A stretch of DNA of 64,000 nt, from contig NZ_RCZD01000004.1 in NCBI RefSeq assembly GCF_006438725.1, positions 310,001 to 374,000 of the forward strand, read 5' to 3'. Origin of the DNA: Ewingella americana. GTDB lineage: Bacteria > Pseudomonadota > Gammaproteobacteria > Enterobacterales > Enterobacteriaceae. This document shows, piece by piece, positions 37,252 through 47,413 of this stretch (the first letter of the stretch is position 1; each line of letters begins with the position of its first letter). Below the pieces are notes generated by a model. That model saw only the letters and a program-made list of their open reading frames with translations, did not search any database and was not told the DNA's origin. The position numbers were made by a program, and so were the translations under genes.

Positions 37252-40200
37252 ATGCCTCAAGATCATCGTTATTCTTTGCCTGAACGTCCCGGCGATACCC
37301 GCGCACTGGGGCAGCTCACGGGTTCTGCATGCGCATTGGAATGTGCCGCAATCAGCGAACGTCACGCCGGTCCGGTGATGCTCATCGCACCTGACATGCA
37401 AAATGCCCTGCGCCTGCGCGATGAAATTCAGCAATTTACCGACCTGAAAGTGATCAACATTTCTGACTGGGAAACGCTGCCATACGACAGTTTTTCGCCA
37501 CATCAGGAGATCATCTCTTCCCGCCTCTCAAGCCTTTACCAATTGCCAATGCTCGAGCGCGGCATCATTATTTTGCCGGTTAACACGCTGATGCAGCGGG
37601 TTTGTCCTCACGAATTCCTGCACGGCCACGCGCTGGTCATGAAAAAAGGCCAGTTGCTATCGCGTGACAAACTGCGTGCCCAACTGGAGCAAGCGGGTTA
37701 CCGCAGTGTTGATCAGGTGATGGAACACGGTGAGTTTGCCACGCGTGGCGCCCTGCTGGACCTCTATCCGATGGGCAGCGACGAGCCGTACCGCATCGAC
37801 TTTTTCGACGATGAAATCGACAGCCTGCGGGTGTTTGACGTCGATACCCAGCGCACGCTGAGTGAAGTCGCACAGATTAACCTTCTGCCTGCACACGAAT
37901 TCCCGACCGACAAAACCGCCATCGAACTGTTTCGCAGCCAGTGGCGTGAAAAGTTCGAAGTGCGCCGCGACGCCGAACATGTTTATCAGCAGGTGAGTAA
38001 AGGCACGTTCCCAGCCGGGATCGAATACTGGCAACCGCTGTTTTTCAGCCAGCCGCTGACCACGTTATTTAGCTATTTGCCGAAAAATACCCTGCTGCTC
38101 AATACCGGCGATCTGGAAAGCGCCGCCGACCGTTTCTGGCTTGACGCGACTCAGCGCTATGAGAGCCGCCGCGTAGACCCAATGCGCCCGCTGCTGGAAC
38201 CTGAAACCCTGTGGCTACGGGTGGATTCACTGTTTAGCGAGTTGAAAGAGTGGCCGCGCATTCAGTTGAAGACTGACGTACTGCCGAACAAAACCGCCAA
38301 TACAAACCTCAGTTATCAGGCGTTGCCGGACCTCTCCGTGCAGCCGCAAAATAAAGCGCCGATGGATAACCTGCGCCGCTTTAACGAATCCTTCGCGGGC
38401 AGCCTGGTGTTCTCGGTAGAAAGCGAGGGGCGTCGCGAAACCCTGCAGGACCTGTTGGCGCGGATTAAGCTTAATCCGACGCTTATCACCCGTATTGAAG
38501 AAGCTCAAACGACAGGCCGTTACATCATGATCGGCGCCTGCGAGCGCGGTTTCCTCGACAGTGACAAACAGTTGGCGCTGGTTTGTGAAAGCGATCTGCT
38601 CGGTGAGCGCGTTGCACGCCGTCGTCAGGACAGCCGCCGCGCCATTAATACCGACACGCTGATCCGCAATCTGGCGGAATTGCGCACCGGCCAGCCGGTG
38701 GTACATATGGAGCACGGTGTCGGACGTTATCTCGGTCTGACTACGCTGGAAACCGGCGGCATCAAAGCCGAATACCTGATCCTCACCTATGCGGGTGAAG
38801 ACAAACTTTACGTACCGGTTTCTTCGCTGCACCTCATCAGCCGCTATGCCGGAGGCGCTGATGAAAGCGCGCCGCTGCACAAGTTAGGCGGTGAAGCCTG
38901 GTCCAAGGCCCGGCAGAAAGCGGCCGAAAAGGTTCGCGACGTCGCGGCCGAGTTGCTGGATATCTATGCCCAGCGCGAAGCCAAAAAAGGTTTCGCCTTC
39001 AAACATGACAAGCAGCAGTACCAATTGTTCTGTCAGACCTTCCCATTTGAAACCACACCAGACCAGGCTCAGGCGATTAACGCCGTATTGACCGATATGA
39101 CTCAGCCACTGGCGATGGACCGTCTGGTATGTGGCGACGTGGGCTTTGGTAAAACCGAAGTGGCGATGCGCGCAGCATTTCTTGCTGTCTCGAACAATAA
39201 ACAGGTTGCCGTACTGGTGCCAACCACGCTGCTGGCACAACAGCACTTCGACAACTTCCGTGACCGTTTCGCCAATTGGCCAGTGCGCATCGAAATGATG
39301 TCGCGTTTTCGCAGTGCCAAAGAACAGAATGTGGTACTGGAACAGGCGATCGACGGCAAGGTGGATATCATCATCGGTACCCATAAATTGCTGCAAAGTA
39401 ATTTGCACTGGAAGGATCTCGGCCTGCTGATTGTCGATGAAGAGCACCGCTTCGGCGTGCGCCACAAAGAGCGTATCAAAGCAATGCGGGCCGATGTGGA
39501 TATTCTGACCCTGACCGCGACCCCCATTCCGCGCACGCTAAACATGGCGATGAGCGGGATGCGTGATTTATCGATCATTGCCACGCCACCGGCACGCCGT
39601 CTGGCGGTCAAAACCTTCGTACGTGAATACGACAGTCTGGTTATCCGCGAAGCCATCTTGCGTGAAGTTTTGCGCGGCGGCCAGGTCTACTACCTGTTTA
39701 ACGACGTAGAAAACATCGACAAAGCTGCCGACAAACTGGCTGAACTGGTACCGGAGGCACGCATTGCCATCGGCCACGGTCAGATGCGTGAACGCGATCT
39801 CGAACGGGTCATGAACGACTTCCACCACCAGCGTTTCAATGTACTGGTATGTACCACCATTATCGAAACCGGCATCGATATTCCGAGTGCCAACACCATC
39901 ATTATTGAGCGCGCAGATCATCTCGGCCTGGCACAGTTGCATCAACTGCGAGGCCGCGTCGGGCGCTCGCATCATCAGGCTTATGCCTACCTGTTAACAC
40001 CGCCGCCAAAAGCGATGTCAAAAGATGCCTTAAAGCGCCTGGAAGCCATCGCGTCGCTGGAAGATTTAGGTGCAGGGTTTGCGCTCGCGACGCATGACCT
40101 TGAGATTCGTGGTGCGGGCGAACTGCTTGGTGAAGGCCAAAGCGGCCAGATGACCAGTATCGGTTTTACGCTGTATATGGAGCTATTAGAAAACGCGGTC

Positions 40201-40695
40201 GAAGCACTTAAAGAGGGGCGTGAACCGTCGCTGGAAGATTTGACCACCAGCCAGACAGACGTTGAAATGCGCATGCCAGCCCTGTTGCCGGAGGAGTATA
40301 TTCCTGACGTCAACACGCGTCTGTCCCTGTATAAACGCATTGCCAGTTCAGGCAGCGAGAGCGAACTCGATGAGCTGCGCGTGGAGCTGATTGACCGTTT
40401 CGGCACATTGCCGGACGGTGCACGGAATCTGCTACTTATTGCGGTGCTGCGTCTGAAAGCCAAAGCGTTGGGCATCAAGCGTATCGAAGGTAATGAACGC
40501 GGTGGTTTTGTCGAATTCAGCGAGAAAAATCGTGTGAATCCAGGCTATCTGATTGGTCTGTTGCAGAAACAGCCTCAGATTTACCGTCTCGACGGACCGA
40601 CTAAGCTGAAGTTTATGATTGACCTGACTGACCGGCCGAAACGCCTAAAATTCGTGGACGATTTACTGGCAGCCTTCGCAGAAAACCTGACCTAA
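37252..40695 (+). CDS. mfd: Transcription-repair coupling factor Mfd
   Basis: A 1147-residue DNA translocase that displaces RNA polymerase stalled at lesions and recruits UvrA. N-terminal UvrB-like domains (1-350) begin YSLPERPGDTRALGQL. The RNA polymerase-interacting domain around 475-550 is followed by a RecG-like motor with Walker A GDVGFGKTEVAMR, DEEH, TATPIPRTLNMAMSGMRD and QLRGRVGRS. The C-terminal TRCF domain masks UvrA binding at rest. Length equals the E. coli protein within one residue. Confidence 0.98.
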   Translation: MPQDHRYSLPERPGDTRALGQLTGSACALECAAISERHAGPVMLIAPDMQNALRLRDEIQQFTDLKVINISDWETLPYDSFSPHQEIISSRLSSLYQLPMLERGIIILPVNTLMQRVCPHEFLHGHALVMKKGQLLSRDKLRAQLEQAGYRSVDQVMEHGEFATRGALLDLYPMGSDEPYRIDFFDDEIDSLRVFDVDTQRTLSEVAQINLLPAHEFPTDKTAIELFRSQWREKFEVRRDAEHVYQQVSKGTFPAGIEYWQPLFFSQPLTTLFSYLPKNTLLLNTGDLESAADRFWLDATQRYESRRVDPMRPLLEPETLWLRVDSLFSELKEWPRIQLKTDVLPNKTANTNLSYQALPDLSVQPQNKAPMDNLRRFNESFAGSLVFSVESEGRRETLQDLLARIKLNPTLITRIEEAQTTGRYIMIGACERGFLDSDKQLALVCESDLLGERVARRRQDSRRAINTDTLIRNLAELRTGQPVVHMEHGVGRYLGLTTLETGGIKAEYLILTYAGEDKLYVPVSSLHLISRYAGGADESAPLHKLGGEAWSKARQKAAEKVRDVAAELLDIYAQREAKKGFAFKHDKQQYQLFCQTFPFETTPDQAQAINAVLTDMTQPLAMDRLVCGDVGFGKTEVAMRAAFLAVSNNKQVAVLVPTTLLAQQHFDNFRDRFANWPVRIEMMSRFRSAKEQNVVLEQAIDGKVDIIIGTHKLLQSNLHWKDLGLLIVDEEHRFGVRHKERIKAMRADVDILTLTATPIPRTLNMAMSGMRDLSIIATPPARRLAVKTFVREYDSLVIREAILREVLRGGQVYYLFNDVENIDKAADKLAELVPEARIAIGHGQMRERDLERVMNDFHHQRFNVLVCTTIIETGIDIPSANTIIIERADHLGLAQLHQLRGRVGRSHHQAYAYLLTPPPKAMSKDALKRLEAIASLEDLGAGFALATHDLEIRGAGELLGEGQSGQMTSIGFTLYMELLENAVEALKEGREPSLEDLTTSQTDVEMRMPALLPEEYIPDVNTRLSLYKRIASSGSESELDELRVELIDRFGTLPDGARNLLLIAVLRLKAKALGIKRIEGNERGGFVEFSEKNRVNPGYLIGLLQKQPQIYRLDGPTKLKFMIDLTDRPKRLKFVDDLLAAFAENLT

Positions 40696-40714
40696 CGCAC
40701 CCAGTCATTACGCA

Positions 40715-40749
40715 CAAAAAAGCCTGAGGTCGAAACCTCAGGCTTTTTT
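40715..40749. terminator. Bidirectional terminator between mfd and ycfJ
   Basis: A long AAAAAGCCTGAGGT stem with loop CGAA is flanked by A-run and T-run, so it serves both convergent genes. Confidence 0.9.
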
Positions 40750-40765
40750 GTGAAACGGCTTCAGA

Positions 40766-41302
40766 TTAGGTACGAGTCAGCTGTAACTGGCCACCTTTAT
40801 CCAGAGGAATTTGAGTGCCCGGATCATGATCCATGCGCACTTTACCCTGCTGATCGCCGATTTTGTAAGTCACGTCATAACCCAGATTTTTTTCTGACTT
40901 ATCATACACCGTACTGCAACGCTGTTGCTGCGTGGTGTAGGTATCACCTTCCTGCATACTGCTCTGTACACGGTTACCGGCATAGCCGCCACCCAGCGCA
41001 CCGGCTACGGTCGCAACATCGCGACCACGACCGTTACCAAACTGATGCCCCAACACACCACCTGCAACGGCACCCAGCACGGAACCGGCAATCTGATGCT
41101 CATCCTGCACCGGGCGTCTGTGAGTAACAGTGACGTTACGGCACTCCTGGCGAGGCGTTTTGACCGTTTCTTTAATCGGCGTTGCGCTGAGTACCTGCGC
41201 ATACTGCGGACCTGAAGAAAAGACATTCATACTTGCGACTGCTGCGATGCCGAGCGCGGCAGCAACACCGATACCGACGCCAGCTAACATTGATTTGTTC
41301 AC
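40766..41302 (-). CDS. ycfJ: Glycine-zipper envelope protein YcfJ
   Basis: A 178-residue envelope protein. The start is GTG at 41302 (MNKSMLAGVGIGVAAALGIA) directly behind AGGAGGATGTCCT; the frame extends far upstream without support. An N-terminal membrane or signal segment is followed by the sequence KETVKTPRQECRNVTVTHRR and a glycine-zipper helix GSVLGAVAGGVLGHQFGNGR, nearly identical to E. coli YcfJ. The family is linked to biofilm and surface traits, but the biochemical role is unclear. Confidence 0.94.
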   Translation of the reverse strand: MNKSMLAGVGIGVAAALGIAAVASMNVFSSGPQYAQVLSATPIKETVKTPRQECRNVTVTHRRPVQDEHQIAGSVLGAVAGGVLGHQFGNGRGRDVATVAGALGGGYAGNRVQSSMQEGDTYTTQQQRCSTVYDKSEKNLGYDVTYKIGDQQGKVRMDHDPGTQIPLDKGGQLQLTRT

Positions 41303-41616
41303 AGGACATCCTCCTGAAAATGTTACCACGCATTCTGTGACCCCTTCGTACCGGACCTCCCATCTGTCTAAAGAGTGAGATACCGTGTCGGGTAACAGGA
41401 CCTCAATCGGCATAGCCGGTTTTTGAGGGATCGGCGTGCGTGAATCGCCGTCTGTAAACAACGTAAAGTCTGCACAAAGTTTTACATTCCGGCAATAAGA
41501 CTCAAGGACGAAAAGAGCATCTGTGACTGGCGAAACGAGGGTTTAGGAGGATTCTTAGCGAACGAAATTGTTTATATGAAATCTTATGCTGAATGTGATC
41601 AGGATAGCGGAAAAAG

Positions 41617-41646
41617 TTCAAAAGCCTGTTATTACAGGCTTTTGAA
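41617..41646 (-). terminator. Terminator downstream of ndh
   Basis: TTCAAAAGCCTGT and its exact complement flank a TATT loop, 36 bp beyond the ndh stop. Confidence 0.8.
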
Positions 41647-41681
41647 ATGAATCGATTCAGCCTAGCTGGCTAAAAAATAGC

Positions 41682-42992
41682 TTAGTGCAGTTTTAAACGG
41701 GGACGAATTACTTTGTTAATTCCCCCTACCAGCATCATCAGCCCGGTTTTGGTGTAGCCGTGCAGCGCAATCTGGTGCATGCGGTAAAGCGAGACATACA
41801 CGATACGTGCAATACGCCCTTCCACCATCATTGAGCCTTTCATCAGGTTACCCATCAGACTGCCAACCGTACTGAAGCGCGACAGAGAGACCAATGAGCC
41901 GTGATCTTTATAGACGTACTCTTTCAGACTCTGGCCCTTGCGCTGCGCCATAATATTGTCGAAACAGCGTGACGCCATCTGGTGTGCGGACTGAGCACGT
42001 GGAGGGACAAATCCCCCGCTTTTTTGTGGGCAGGAGGCGCAGTCGCCAATCGCAAAGATGTTAGGATCAAGTGTGGTTTGCAGCGTCGGCTCCACCACCA
42101 ACTGGTTGATACGGTTAGTTTCCAGACCGGCAATCTCTTTCATGAAGTCAGGCGCTTTAATGCCCGCCGCCCACACCATCAGGTCGGCTTCAATAAACTC
42201 ACCATCTTTGGTGTTCAGACCCTTTTTCTCGGCGCTGGTAACCATGGTTTTGGTCAACACTCGCACGCCCAGTTTGGTCAGTTCCTGATGTGCCGCAGCG
42301 GAAATACGCGGTGGCAAAGCAGGAAGAATACGTTCACCGGCTTCCACCAGCGTGACATTCAGCGCCTGGCTGTCCAAACCCTCGAAACCATAACTGTGCA
42401 GCTGTTTAACGGCATTATGCAGCTCAGCCGACAGCTCAACGCCGGTCGCGCCGCCGCCGACAATCGCAATGTTCACTTTCTTCTGCTTGTCCGCGCTGGC
42501 GGAAAACTTCAGGAACAGATTGAGCATTTCGTTATGGAAACGGTGGGCCTGATGTGGGTTGTCGAGGAAGATACAGTGATCTTTCACGCCGGGTGTACCA
42601 AAGTCATTTGACGCACTCCCCAGCGCCATCACCAATGTGTCGTAGGTGATATCACGTGCGGGGACCAGGACCTCACCGTTTTTTTCATCGATGATTTCAG
42701 CCAGCTGAATGGTTTGTGTCTCGCGGTTAATATCAACCAGCGAGCCGATCTGGAAGTTAAAGCCGTGGTTACGGGCGTGTGCCAGATAGCTCAGCGCGTC
42801 CACACCGTCGTCCAGGCTGCCGGTGGCCACCTCATGTAACAGCGGCTTCCATAAATGGCTGTGGTTACGGTCCACCAGCACGATTTCGGCTTTCTTTTTG
42901 CGACCAAGTTTATGACCCAGGCTGGTAGCAAGCTCCAGACCACCGGCACCACCGCCGATAATCACGATTTTCTTCATGGATGTAGTCAACAT
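41682..42992 (-). CDS. ndh: Type II NADH:quinone oxidoreductase
   Basis: A 436-residue membrane-peripheral flavoenzyme passing electrons from NADH to quinone without pumping protons. FAD binding is shown by [14 protein letters not shown] and [14 protein letters not shown] binding by [17 protein letters not shown]. The C-terminal amphipathic part ([18 protein letters not shown]) anchors it to the membrane. It matches E. coli Ndh throughout. An FNR-like site lies 131 bp upstream, consistent with anaerobic repression. Confidence 0.97.
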   Translation of the reverse strand: MLTTSMKKIVIIGGGAGGLELATSLGHKLGRKKKAEIVLVDRNHSHLWKPLLHEVATGSLDDGVDALSYLAHARNHGFNFQIGSLVDINRETQTIQLAEIIDEKNGEVLVPARDITYDTLVMALGSASNDFGTPGVKDHCIFLDNPHQAHRFHNEMLNLFLKFSASADKQKKVNIAIVGGGATGVELSAELHNAVKQLHSYGFEGLDSQALNVTLVEAGERILPALPPRISAAAHQELTKLGVRVLTKTMVTSAEKKGLNTKDGEFIEADLMVWAAGIKAPDFMKEIAGLETNRINQLVVEPTLQTTLDPNIFAIGDCASCPQKSGGFVPPRAQSAHQMASRCFDNIMAQRKGQSLKEYVYKDHGSLVSLSRFSTVGSLMGNLMKGSMMVEGRIARIVYVSLYRMHQIALHGYTKTGLMMLVGGINKVIRPRLKLH

Positions 42993-43122
42993 GACCCCCT
43001 CAAATGTGAACCAATTGTTATCTAAGAGTAAAATTATTATCCTTAGAATACATAGGGTTGGCTTAAGTTAAATCGGTATCTGCCCCGAGAATAACATGCG
43101 TGGTGATTTGGTCATACCAAAA

Positions 43123-43136
43123 TTGACATACATCAA
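43123..43136 (-). promoter_or_regulatory. FNR-like site upstream of ndh
   Basis: TTGACATACATCAA matches the FNR consensus TTGAT-N4-ATCAA at nine of ten fixed positions. E. coli ndh is repressed by FNR from upstream sites, so the location is fitting. The site is close to symmetric, so the strand is nominal. Confidence 0.65.
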
Positions 43137-43267
43137 TTTAAATCCATTCAGTGGAAATCACTTAGCGGAATGGCACGGTTTTTGACCTTTTTGAATCAGG
43201 GGGTTAGGAGGGAATCACAGAAAAACTTCATTATGAATGAGAAATGCAGCGGGCATGATTTGCCAAA

Positions 43268-43302
43268 AAAAAACGGCCACAGATACTTGCCTGTGACCGT
43301 TT
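43268..43302 (-). terminator. Terminator downstream of ycfP
   Basis: An AAACGGCCACAG/CTGTGACCGTTT stem with one wobble pair is followed on the minus strand by a run of nine T residues. Confidence 0.8.
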
Positions 43303-43319
43303 GTTCCCTCACCGAACGA

Positions 43320-43862
43320 TCAGGCGAGATTTTTAAAGGCTTTGATCCGTTGTAGATGCGTCGAGATATCTTTGAATTTGTGGCTCTGCTTGTCATCCCA
43401 CACGATTTGGTAGAAATGGTGCAGCACATCTGCCGTTTTCTGGCTGTCGATCACACCGTCTTCACGTGACAGAATTACCAGGCAGCGATCGCGGTTTTTC
43501 TCGCGGAAATCACTGATGCACTTAGTGGCGATATCAAGATATTCCTCAGGACGGTCGATTTTACCGGTCATGTTATCCTGCGGCACGAGGTTAGGGTTGA
43601 ACATGACCTGACGGATCCCACACAGATACCCAATGCGCTCGGCCCAGAAACCTCCCAGACCCACGCCGCAAATCAGTACTCTGTCATCCCCGGATTGCTG
43701 GATTGCCTTATGGACTTCCTTCAGCAGATGCTGCATGTCATGACGCGGATGGAGCGTGCTGTAACTGATAAAGCGGACATCGGGATCAATAAATTGCAGC
43801 TGCAGCACCTTTTCATGGTTGCCGGGGCTGGTTGAGTCAAAGCCATGCAAATATATAATCAT
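43320..43862 (-). CDS. ycfP: YcfP family alpha/beta-hydrolase-like protein
   Basis: A 180-residue UPF0227 protein. It opens [20 protein letters not shown], an esterase-like oxyanion motif, and has [14 protein letters not shown] where a hydrolase nucleophile elbow would carry Ser, so classical serine catalysis is not obvious. The ATG at 43862 has AGGAAAACG upstream. It lies between ndh and nagZ as in E. coli and probably belongs to the nagZ-thiK-lpoB-ycfL-hinT group. Its biochemical function is not settled. Confidence 0.94.
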   Translation of the reverse strand: MIIYLHGFDSTSPGNHEKVLQLQFIDPDVRFISYSTLHPRHDMQHLLKEVHKAIQQSGDDRVLICGVGLGGFWAERIGYLCGIRQVMFNPNLVPQDNMTGKIDRPEEYLDIATKCISDFREKNRDRCLVILSREDGVIDSQKTADVLHHFYQIVWDDKQSHKFKDISTHLQRIKAFKNLA

Positions 43863-43922
43863 CGTTTTCCTCATCCTGATTGCGCATTGAGAACATCAAG
43901 GTTAATGACATTAGGTTGCCAT

Positions 43923-44963
43923 TTAGTACGCTGACTGTTTGTGGTCCTGCCAGCGGGCATCCAGTTCGGTTAATTCCCGGTGGGCAAGTTGCCAGCGGCT
44001 TGAATTGAGCAAGTCCCTGCGCGCATCTTTACCCGTATATTTGCCTCGATGGTACAACCTGGCAACATTGTCTGCTTTGACCGGAGACAGGTTATCCAGC
44101 ACGCTGACCGCCCCTGAGCGGTTGTTACAGACTAAAATCATATCGCAACCAGCATCCAGCGATGCCTGACCACGTTCGGCATAACTGCCCATGATTGCCG
44201 CGCCTTCCATCGATAAATCATCAGAGAAAATCACGCCCTTAAAGCCGAGTTCCTGACGCAGGATTTTTTGCAGCCAATAGGTTGAACCGCTGGCGGGACG
44301 CGAGTCTGCCTGAGTATAGATAACATGCGCGGGCATCACCGCATCCAGTAATTTTTTGTCATTTAACTGGCGGAAAATCGCCATATCATGTTCGCGGATA
44401 ACCTCCAAAGGGCGGTCGTCACGCGGCGTTTCTTTATGAGAATCCGCAGTCACGGCACCGTGACCTGGGAAATGTTTGCCGGTGGTTTTCATACCTGCAC
44501 CATGCATACCCAAAATAAACTGTTCTGCCATGTCAAGGGCCTTTGCCGGTTCGGCATGGAAGGAACGCTCACCGATGGCGGCGCTGACATGACCGATGTC
44601 GAGGACCGGCGCAAAGCTGATGTCGATATCCATGGCAATCATTTCGGAGGCCATCAGCCAGCCCGCTTCTTTTGCCAGACGCTGGCCTTCGTGAATTTCA
44701 TTGAGTGCGGCAAAAGACTGCGCCGCCGGAACACGGGTAAAGCCTTCACGAAAACGCTGTACGCGCCCACCTTCCTGATCGACGGCCAGAACCAGACGTT
44801 CACGGGAAACTTCACGGATCTGGCGGATCAATTCATGCAACTGAGCGACATCATGGTAGTTACGGGTAAATAAGATCAAACCGCCAACCAGAGGATGTTG
44901 CAAAATCTCTCGTTCTTCGGCATCCAGCTCGTAGCTGGCAACGTCTAGCATTACTGGACCCAC
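43923..44963 (-). CDS. nagZ: Beta-N-acetylhexosaminidase NagZ
   Basis: A 346-residue cytosolic family-3 glycosidase that removes GlcNAc from anhydromuropeptides during cell-wall recycling; its product influences AmpR/AmpC signalling in species that have them. The signature [14 protein letters not shown] and the nucleophile in [12 protein letters not shown] are intact. I prefer GTG 44963 ([12 protein letters not shown]) because GGAGG lies eight bases upstream and E. coli NagZ starts at the same residue; an ATG at 44978 is in frame. Confidence 0.95.
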   Translation of the reverse strand: MGPVMLDVASYELDAEEREILQHPLVGGLILFTRNYHDVAQLHELIRQIREVSRERLVLAVDQEGGRVQRFREGFTRVPAAQSFAALNEIHEGQRLAKEAGWLMASEMIAMDIDISFAPVLDIGHVSAAIGERSFHAEPAKALDMAEQFILGMHGAGMKTTGKHFPGHGAVTADSHKETPRDDRPLEVIREHDMAIFRQLNDKKLLDAVMPAHVIYTQADSRPASGSTYWLQKILRQELGFKGVIFSDDLSMEGAAIMGSYAERGQASLDAGCDMILVCNNRSGAVSVLDNLSPVKADNVARLYHRGKYTGKDARRDLLNSSRWQLAHRELTELDARWQDHKQSAY

Positions 44964-44981
44964 GTCTGTGCCCTCCATAAT

Positions 44982-45887
44982 TTATTTTGTTTTATCACCG
45001 GTGCGTCCGCTGGCGAAAAGTCGCTCACGCAGCGGTTGCGCACCGTCTGAATACGCATTGTCGCCAGTCTGATGCCAGCGGACTTCGTACCACATCAGCA
45101 TGAGATAATCGACCCACATCGTCCAGCGGCGAATTTGGCGTACCAGCCGTGCCGTATCCCGGTAACCACCAGCGACCGCATACGTAGACAGGAAACTCCG
45201 CTGCTGCTCTGCAGTCCAGTCATTGCTGCGAAAAAGTGCTGCTAATTCAAGGGCGATATCGCCATCAGCAGCATATTCCCAGTCAATCAGCCGTAAAGTT
45301 TGCCCATCACAGACCAGATTTCCAGGGTGTACATCCATATGGAGTACCGCCAGTTTTAAGGGGGTGGGCATCTGTGCGCGCATCATATGCTGTTGCAGGC
45401 GCAGCCACTTCGGCGTCAAACGCCTGCGGTCAATCTGTTGCCAGTAACGGGCTAACTGCTGACGTAGCAATAATCGGTGGCCGCACGGTGCAAGGCGGTG
45501 TAACCGGGCCAGCAACTGGCTGAGGCGCAGTTGAAACACCATGTCAGTGGCAGATGTGGCGTCGCAGGTGTTCCCTTCCAGCCACTCCACCACCAGCCAC
45601 TGAGGAGAAAACAGTGTGATCTCTGGTGCAATACCCAACCCGGCAAGATGTTGTAAAACAGCCTTTTCCCGCCGCCTTTGCACGCCAAGCCGGGCTTTTT
45701 CTGCTGACTGAATTCTTGCTAACCATGACTGCGTTGGCGTCTCTATTTTCCAGCTTTCACCCGTCAGCCCTGCCACCGGGCTTAAAAGACAACCGGCGGA
45801 ATATGCCGCCGGAAGTTTTTGCGCAAGAAATTGTTCGAGTACGGCCTTAATGTTGAACGGCACCGTTACCGGACCAAACAATTTCAC
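44982..45887 (-). CDS. thiK: Thiamine kinase ThiK
   Basis: A protein of up to 301 residues with the aminoglycoside-phosphotransferase fold. The catalytic loop VLHMDVHPGNLVCDG and metal motif LIDWEYAADGD are present, consistent with phosphorylation of salvaged thiamine to thiamine phosphate. The N-terminus overlaps the lpoB 3' end; GTG 45887 gives the listed frame, but GTG 45863 is also possible. It sits between lpoB and nagZ as in E. coli. Confidence 0.92.
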   Translation of the reverse strand: MKLFGPVTVPFNIKAVLEQFLAQKLPAAYSAGCLLSPVAGLTGESWKIETPTQSWLARIQSAEKARLGVQRRREKAVLQHLAGLGIAPEITLFSPQWLVVEWLEGNTCDATSATDMVFQLRLSQLLARLHRLAPCGHRLLLRQQLARYWQQIDRRRLTPKWLRLQQHMMRAQMPTPLKLAVLHMDVHPGNLVCDGQTLRLIDWEYAADGDIALELAALFRSNDWTAEQQRSFLSTYAVAGGYRDTARLVRQIRRWTMWVDYLMLMWYEVRWHQTGDNAYSDGAQPLRERLFASGRTGDKTK

Positions 45888-46440
45888 CGCTCGGCACGGT
45901 CATCAACTGCATTTTCAGCATCGGTGCTTTGACCTCGCCAGTGACTGTGCTGTAAAGCACGTACTGGGCATTGACGTAGCGTGCCAGGCCAATAGCTTTG
46001 CTGCGAGATCCTAAGCTGTCGTCAACCGACAAGCCCAATGACTGCTTGGCCGTCGCGAGTTGAGAATCAGGGACAACCTGGAATTTGTTGTTAGTTGCCA
46101 GTGCGTCATGCAGTGCAGCGGTGGCTTTGCTTACTGGCAGTGAGCCATTGGTACTGTTTTTCACGCTGTCGAGCAACAGAACGCTGCCCGCCTGCACACC
46201 ATCGGCCTGTAACATTTTAGCCACCATGGGCTGAACGCTTGCGCTCCAGTTGATGGTCTGCACTTTCGGAGGCTGCGGAACAGTTTCAACCGGCGGCTGC
46301 CCCGAGGTTTCCGGCGTTCCCGGCTCAACAATGACGGGTGCAGTCGGCTGCTGAGGCTCTGCCGGCTGCTGTTTGGTTGGCAGTGTACAACCACCGAGGA
46401 TCAGGGCAGCCATCGCCACCATGAGGAAATACTTTTTCAT
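45847..46440 (-). CDS. lpoB: Penicillin-binding protein activator LpoB
   Basis: A 197-residue outer-membrane lipoprotein that reaches through the peptidoglycan to stimulate PBP1b. The lipobox LGGC places the lipidated Cys at residue 18. A Pro/Gln/Glu-rich disordered linker (about 20-70) precedes the globular TolB-N-like domain from KVQTINWSASVQPMVAKMLQ. The ATG at 46440 has AGAAGG upstream. It overlaps the thiK start and follows ycfL. Confidence 0.95.
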   Translation of the reverse strand: MKKYFLMVAMAALILGGCTLPTKQQPAEPQQPTAPVIVEPGTPETSGQPPVETVPQPPKVQTINWSASVQPMVAKMLQADGVQAGSVLLLDSVKNSTNGSLPVSKATAALHDALATNNKFQVVPDSQLATAKQSLGLSVDDSLGSRSKAIGLARYVNAQYVLYSTVTGEVKAPMLKMQLMTVPSGEIVWSGNGAVQH

Positions 46441-46462
46441 CAACCTTCTCCGTACAGGAAAA

Positions 46463-46831
46463 TTAGAGGTAAAGATAAACACGCACACTGTACGCATCGA
46501 GATTGCCATTCAGGGAGGATATGTTGATTTCCGTGTTGGCTGGCACGGTGACGGTACGCGCTTCGGCTATCGGCAGGAGATCCAGCCCCTGTTTGTCATA
46601 CCAGTAAAAACGGTAATGCAGCGTCACGGCGTGCGGTTGGCTGTTGCTGAGCACGCTAACGGCTTGTTTGCGACCATCCACTTCAGAAATAGACGGCGCG
46701 CCGGGGATAATGCCCGCCGTCAGCACCGGCGATTCCATGATGACAGTTTGCTCACTGTTCAGCGCAATATGCGGATTACTGCTACAGCCCATCAAGGCCA
46801 TAACGGGTAACAATGCCATCAAAAATCGCAT
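46463..46831 (-). CDS. ycfL: YcfL family lipoprotein
   Basis: A 122-residue lipoprotein with signal MRFLMALLPVMALMGC, lipidated Cys at residue 16. The mature domain ends with SLNGNLDAYSVRVYLYL, and its LHYRFYWYDKQGLDLLP strand pattern matches E. coli YcfL (DUF1425). It lies directly upstream of lpoB, also a lipoprotein. Its function is unknown, but co-occurrence suggests an envelope role. Confidence 0.93.
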   Translation of the reverse strand: MRFLMALLPVMALMGCSSNPHIALNSEQTVIMESPVLTAGIIPGAPSISEVDGRKQAVSVLSNSQPHAVTLHYRFYWYDKQGLDLLPIAEARTVTVPANTEINISSLNGNLDAYSVRVYLYL

Positions 46832-46857
46832 GGTCTTTCCTTATCAACGAGAAAGCA

Positions 46858-47211
46858 TTACTGGCGCGAAAGCAGCGGACCCAGCGCACGGCCACCGACC
46901 AAATGCATATGGATATGATAAACCTCCTGGCCTCCATCACGATTGCAGTTAACAATCAGGCGATAGCCGCTTTCGGCGATACCTTCCTGCTCAGCGATTT
47001 TGGCGGCGACGGTCATCATGCGGCCCAGCGCTGCTTCATGCTCAACGGTAACGTCGTTCATGGTTGGAATGAGGATATTCGGGATGATCAGAATATGACT
47101 AGGTGCCTGAGGAGAAATATCCCGGAACGCGGTGACAAGCTCATCCTGATACACTACATCGGCAGGAATTTCACGGCGGATAATTTTGCTGAAAATCGTC
47201 TCTTCGGCCAT
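46858..47211 (-). CDS. hinT: Purine nucleoside phosphoramidase HinT
   Basis: A 117-residue HIT-family hydrolase of AMP-lysine-type phosphoramidates. The active-site triad motif is [11 protein letters not shown], and the start region [20 protein letters not shown] is typical. The ATG at 47211 follows AAGGAC; the frame runs upstream to 47262 without support. It is the first gene of the leftward hinT-ycfL-lpoB-thiK-nagZ-ycfP group. Confidence 0.96.
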   Translation of the reverse strand: MAEETIFSKIIRREIPADVVYQDELVTAFRDISPQAPSHILIIPNILIPTMNDVTVEHEAALGRMMTVAAKIAEQEGIAESGYRLIVNCNRDGGQEVYHIHMHLVGGRALGPLLSRQ

Positions 47212-47366
47212 CTTGGCTGTCCTTTCAAAGTCAAAAGCGGTGTACGCCAGTATGAGTGACAATTTCTATTCCTTTCAACCTGATTACGATTTTTAAGGCG
47301 CAAATGGCGCAGAAACCGCCAGCCAGCACGAAAAACCTCCCGTACAGAATTCCAGCCATAGAAAAA

Positions 47367-47382
47367 GGAGGCCGAAGCCTCC
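47367..47382 (-). terminator. Terminator downstream of ptsG
   Basis: GGAGGC-CGAA-GCCTCC hairpin followed on the minus strand by TTTTT. Confidence 0.85.
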
Positions 47383-47413
47383 TTAGTGAACAAGGTAAGA
47401 GCTGATCTCAGGA

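Noticed and set aside
39987-40478. Long leftward frames opposite mfd and other core genes
   Set aside because: All lie entirely within conserved genes on the opposite strand, with Ser/Arg/Ala-rich chance compositions.
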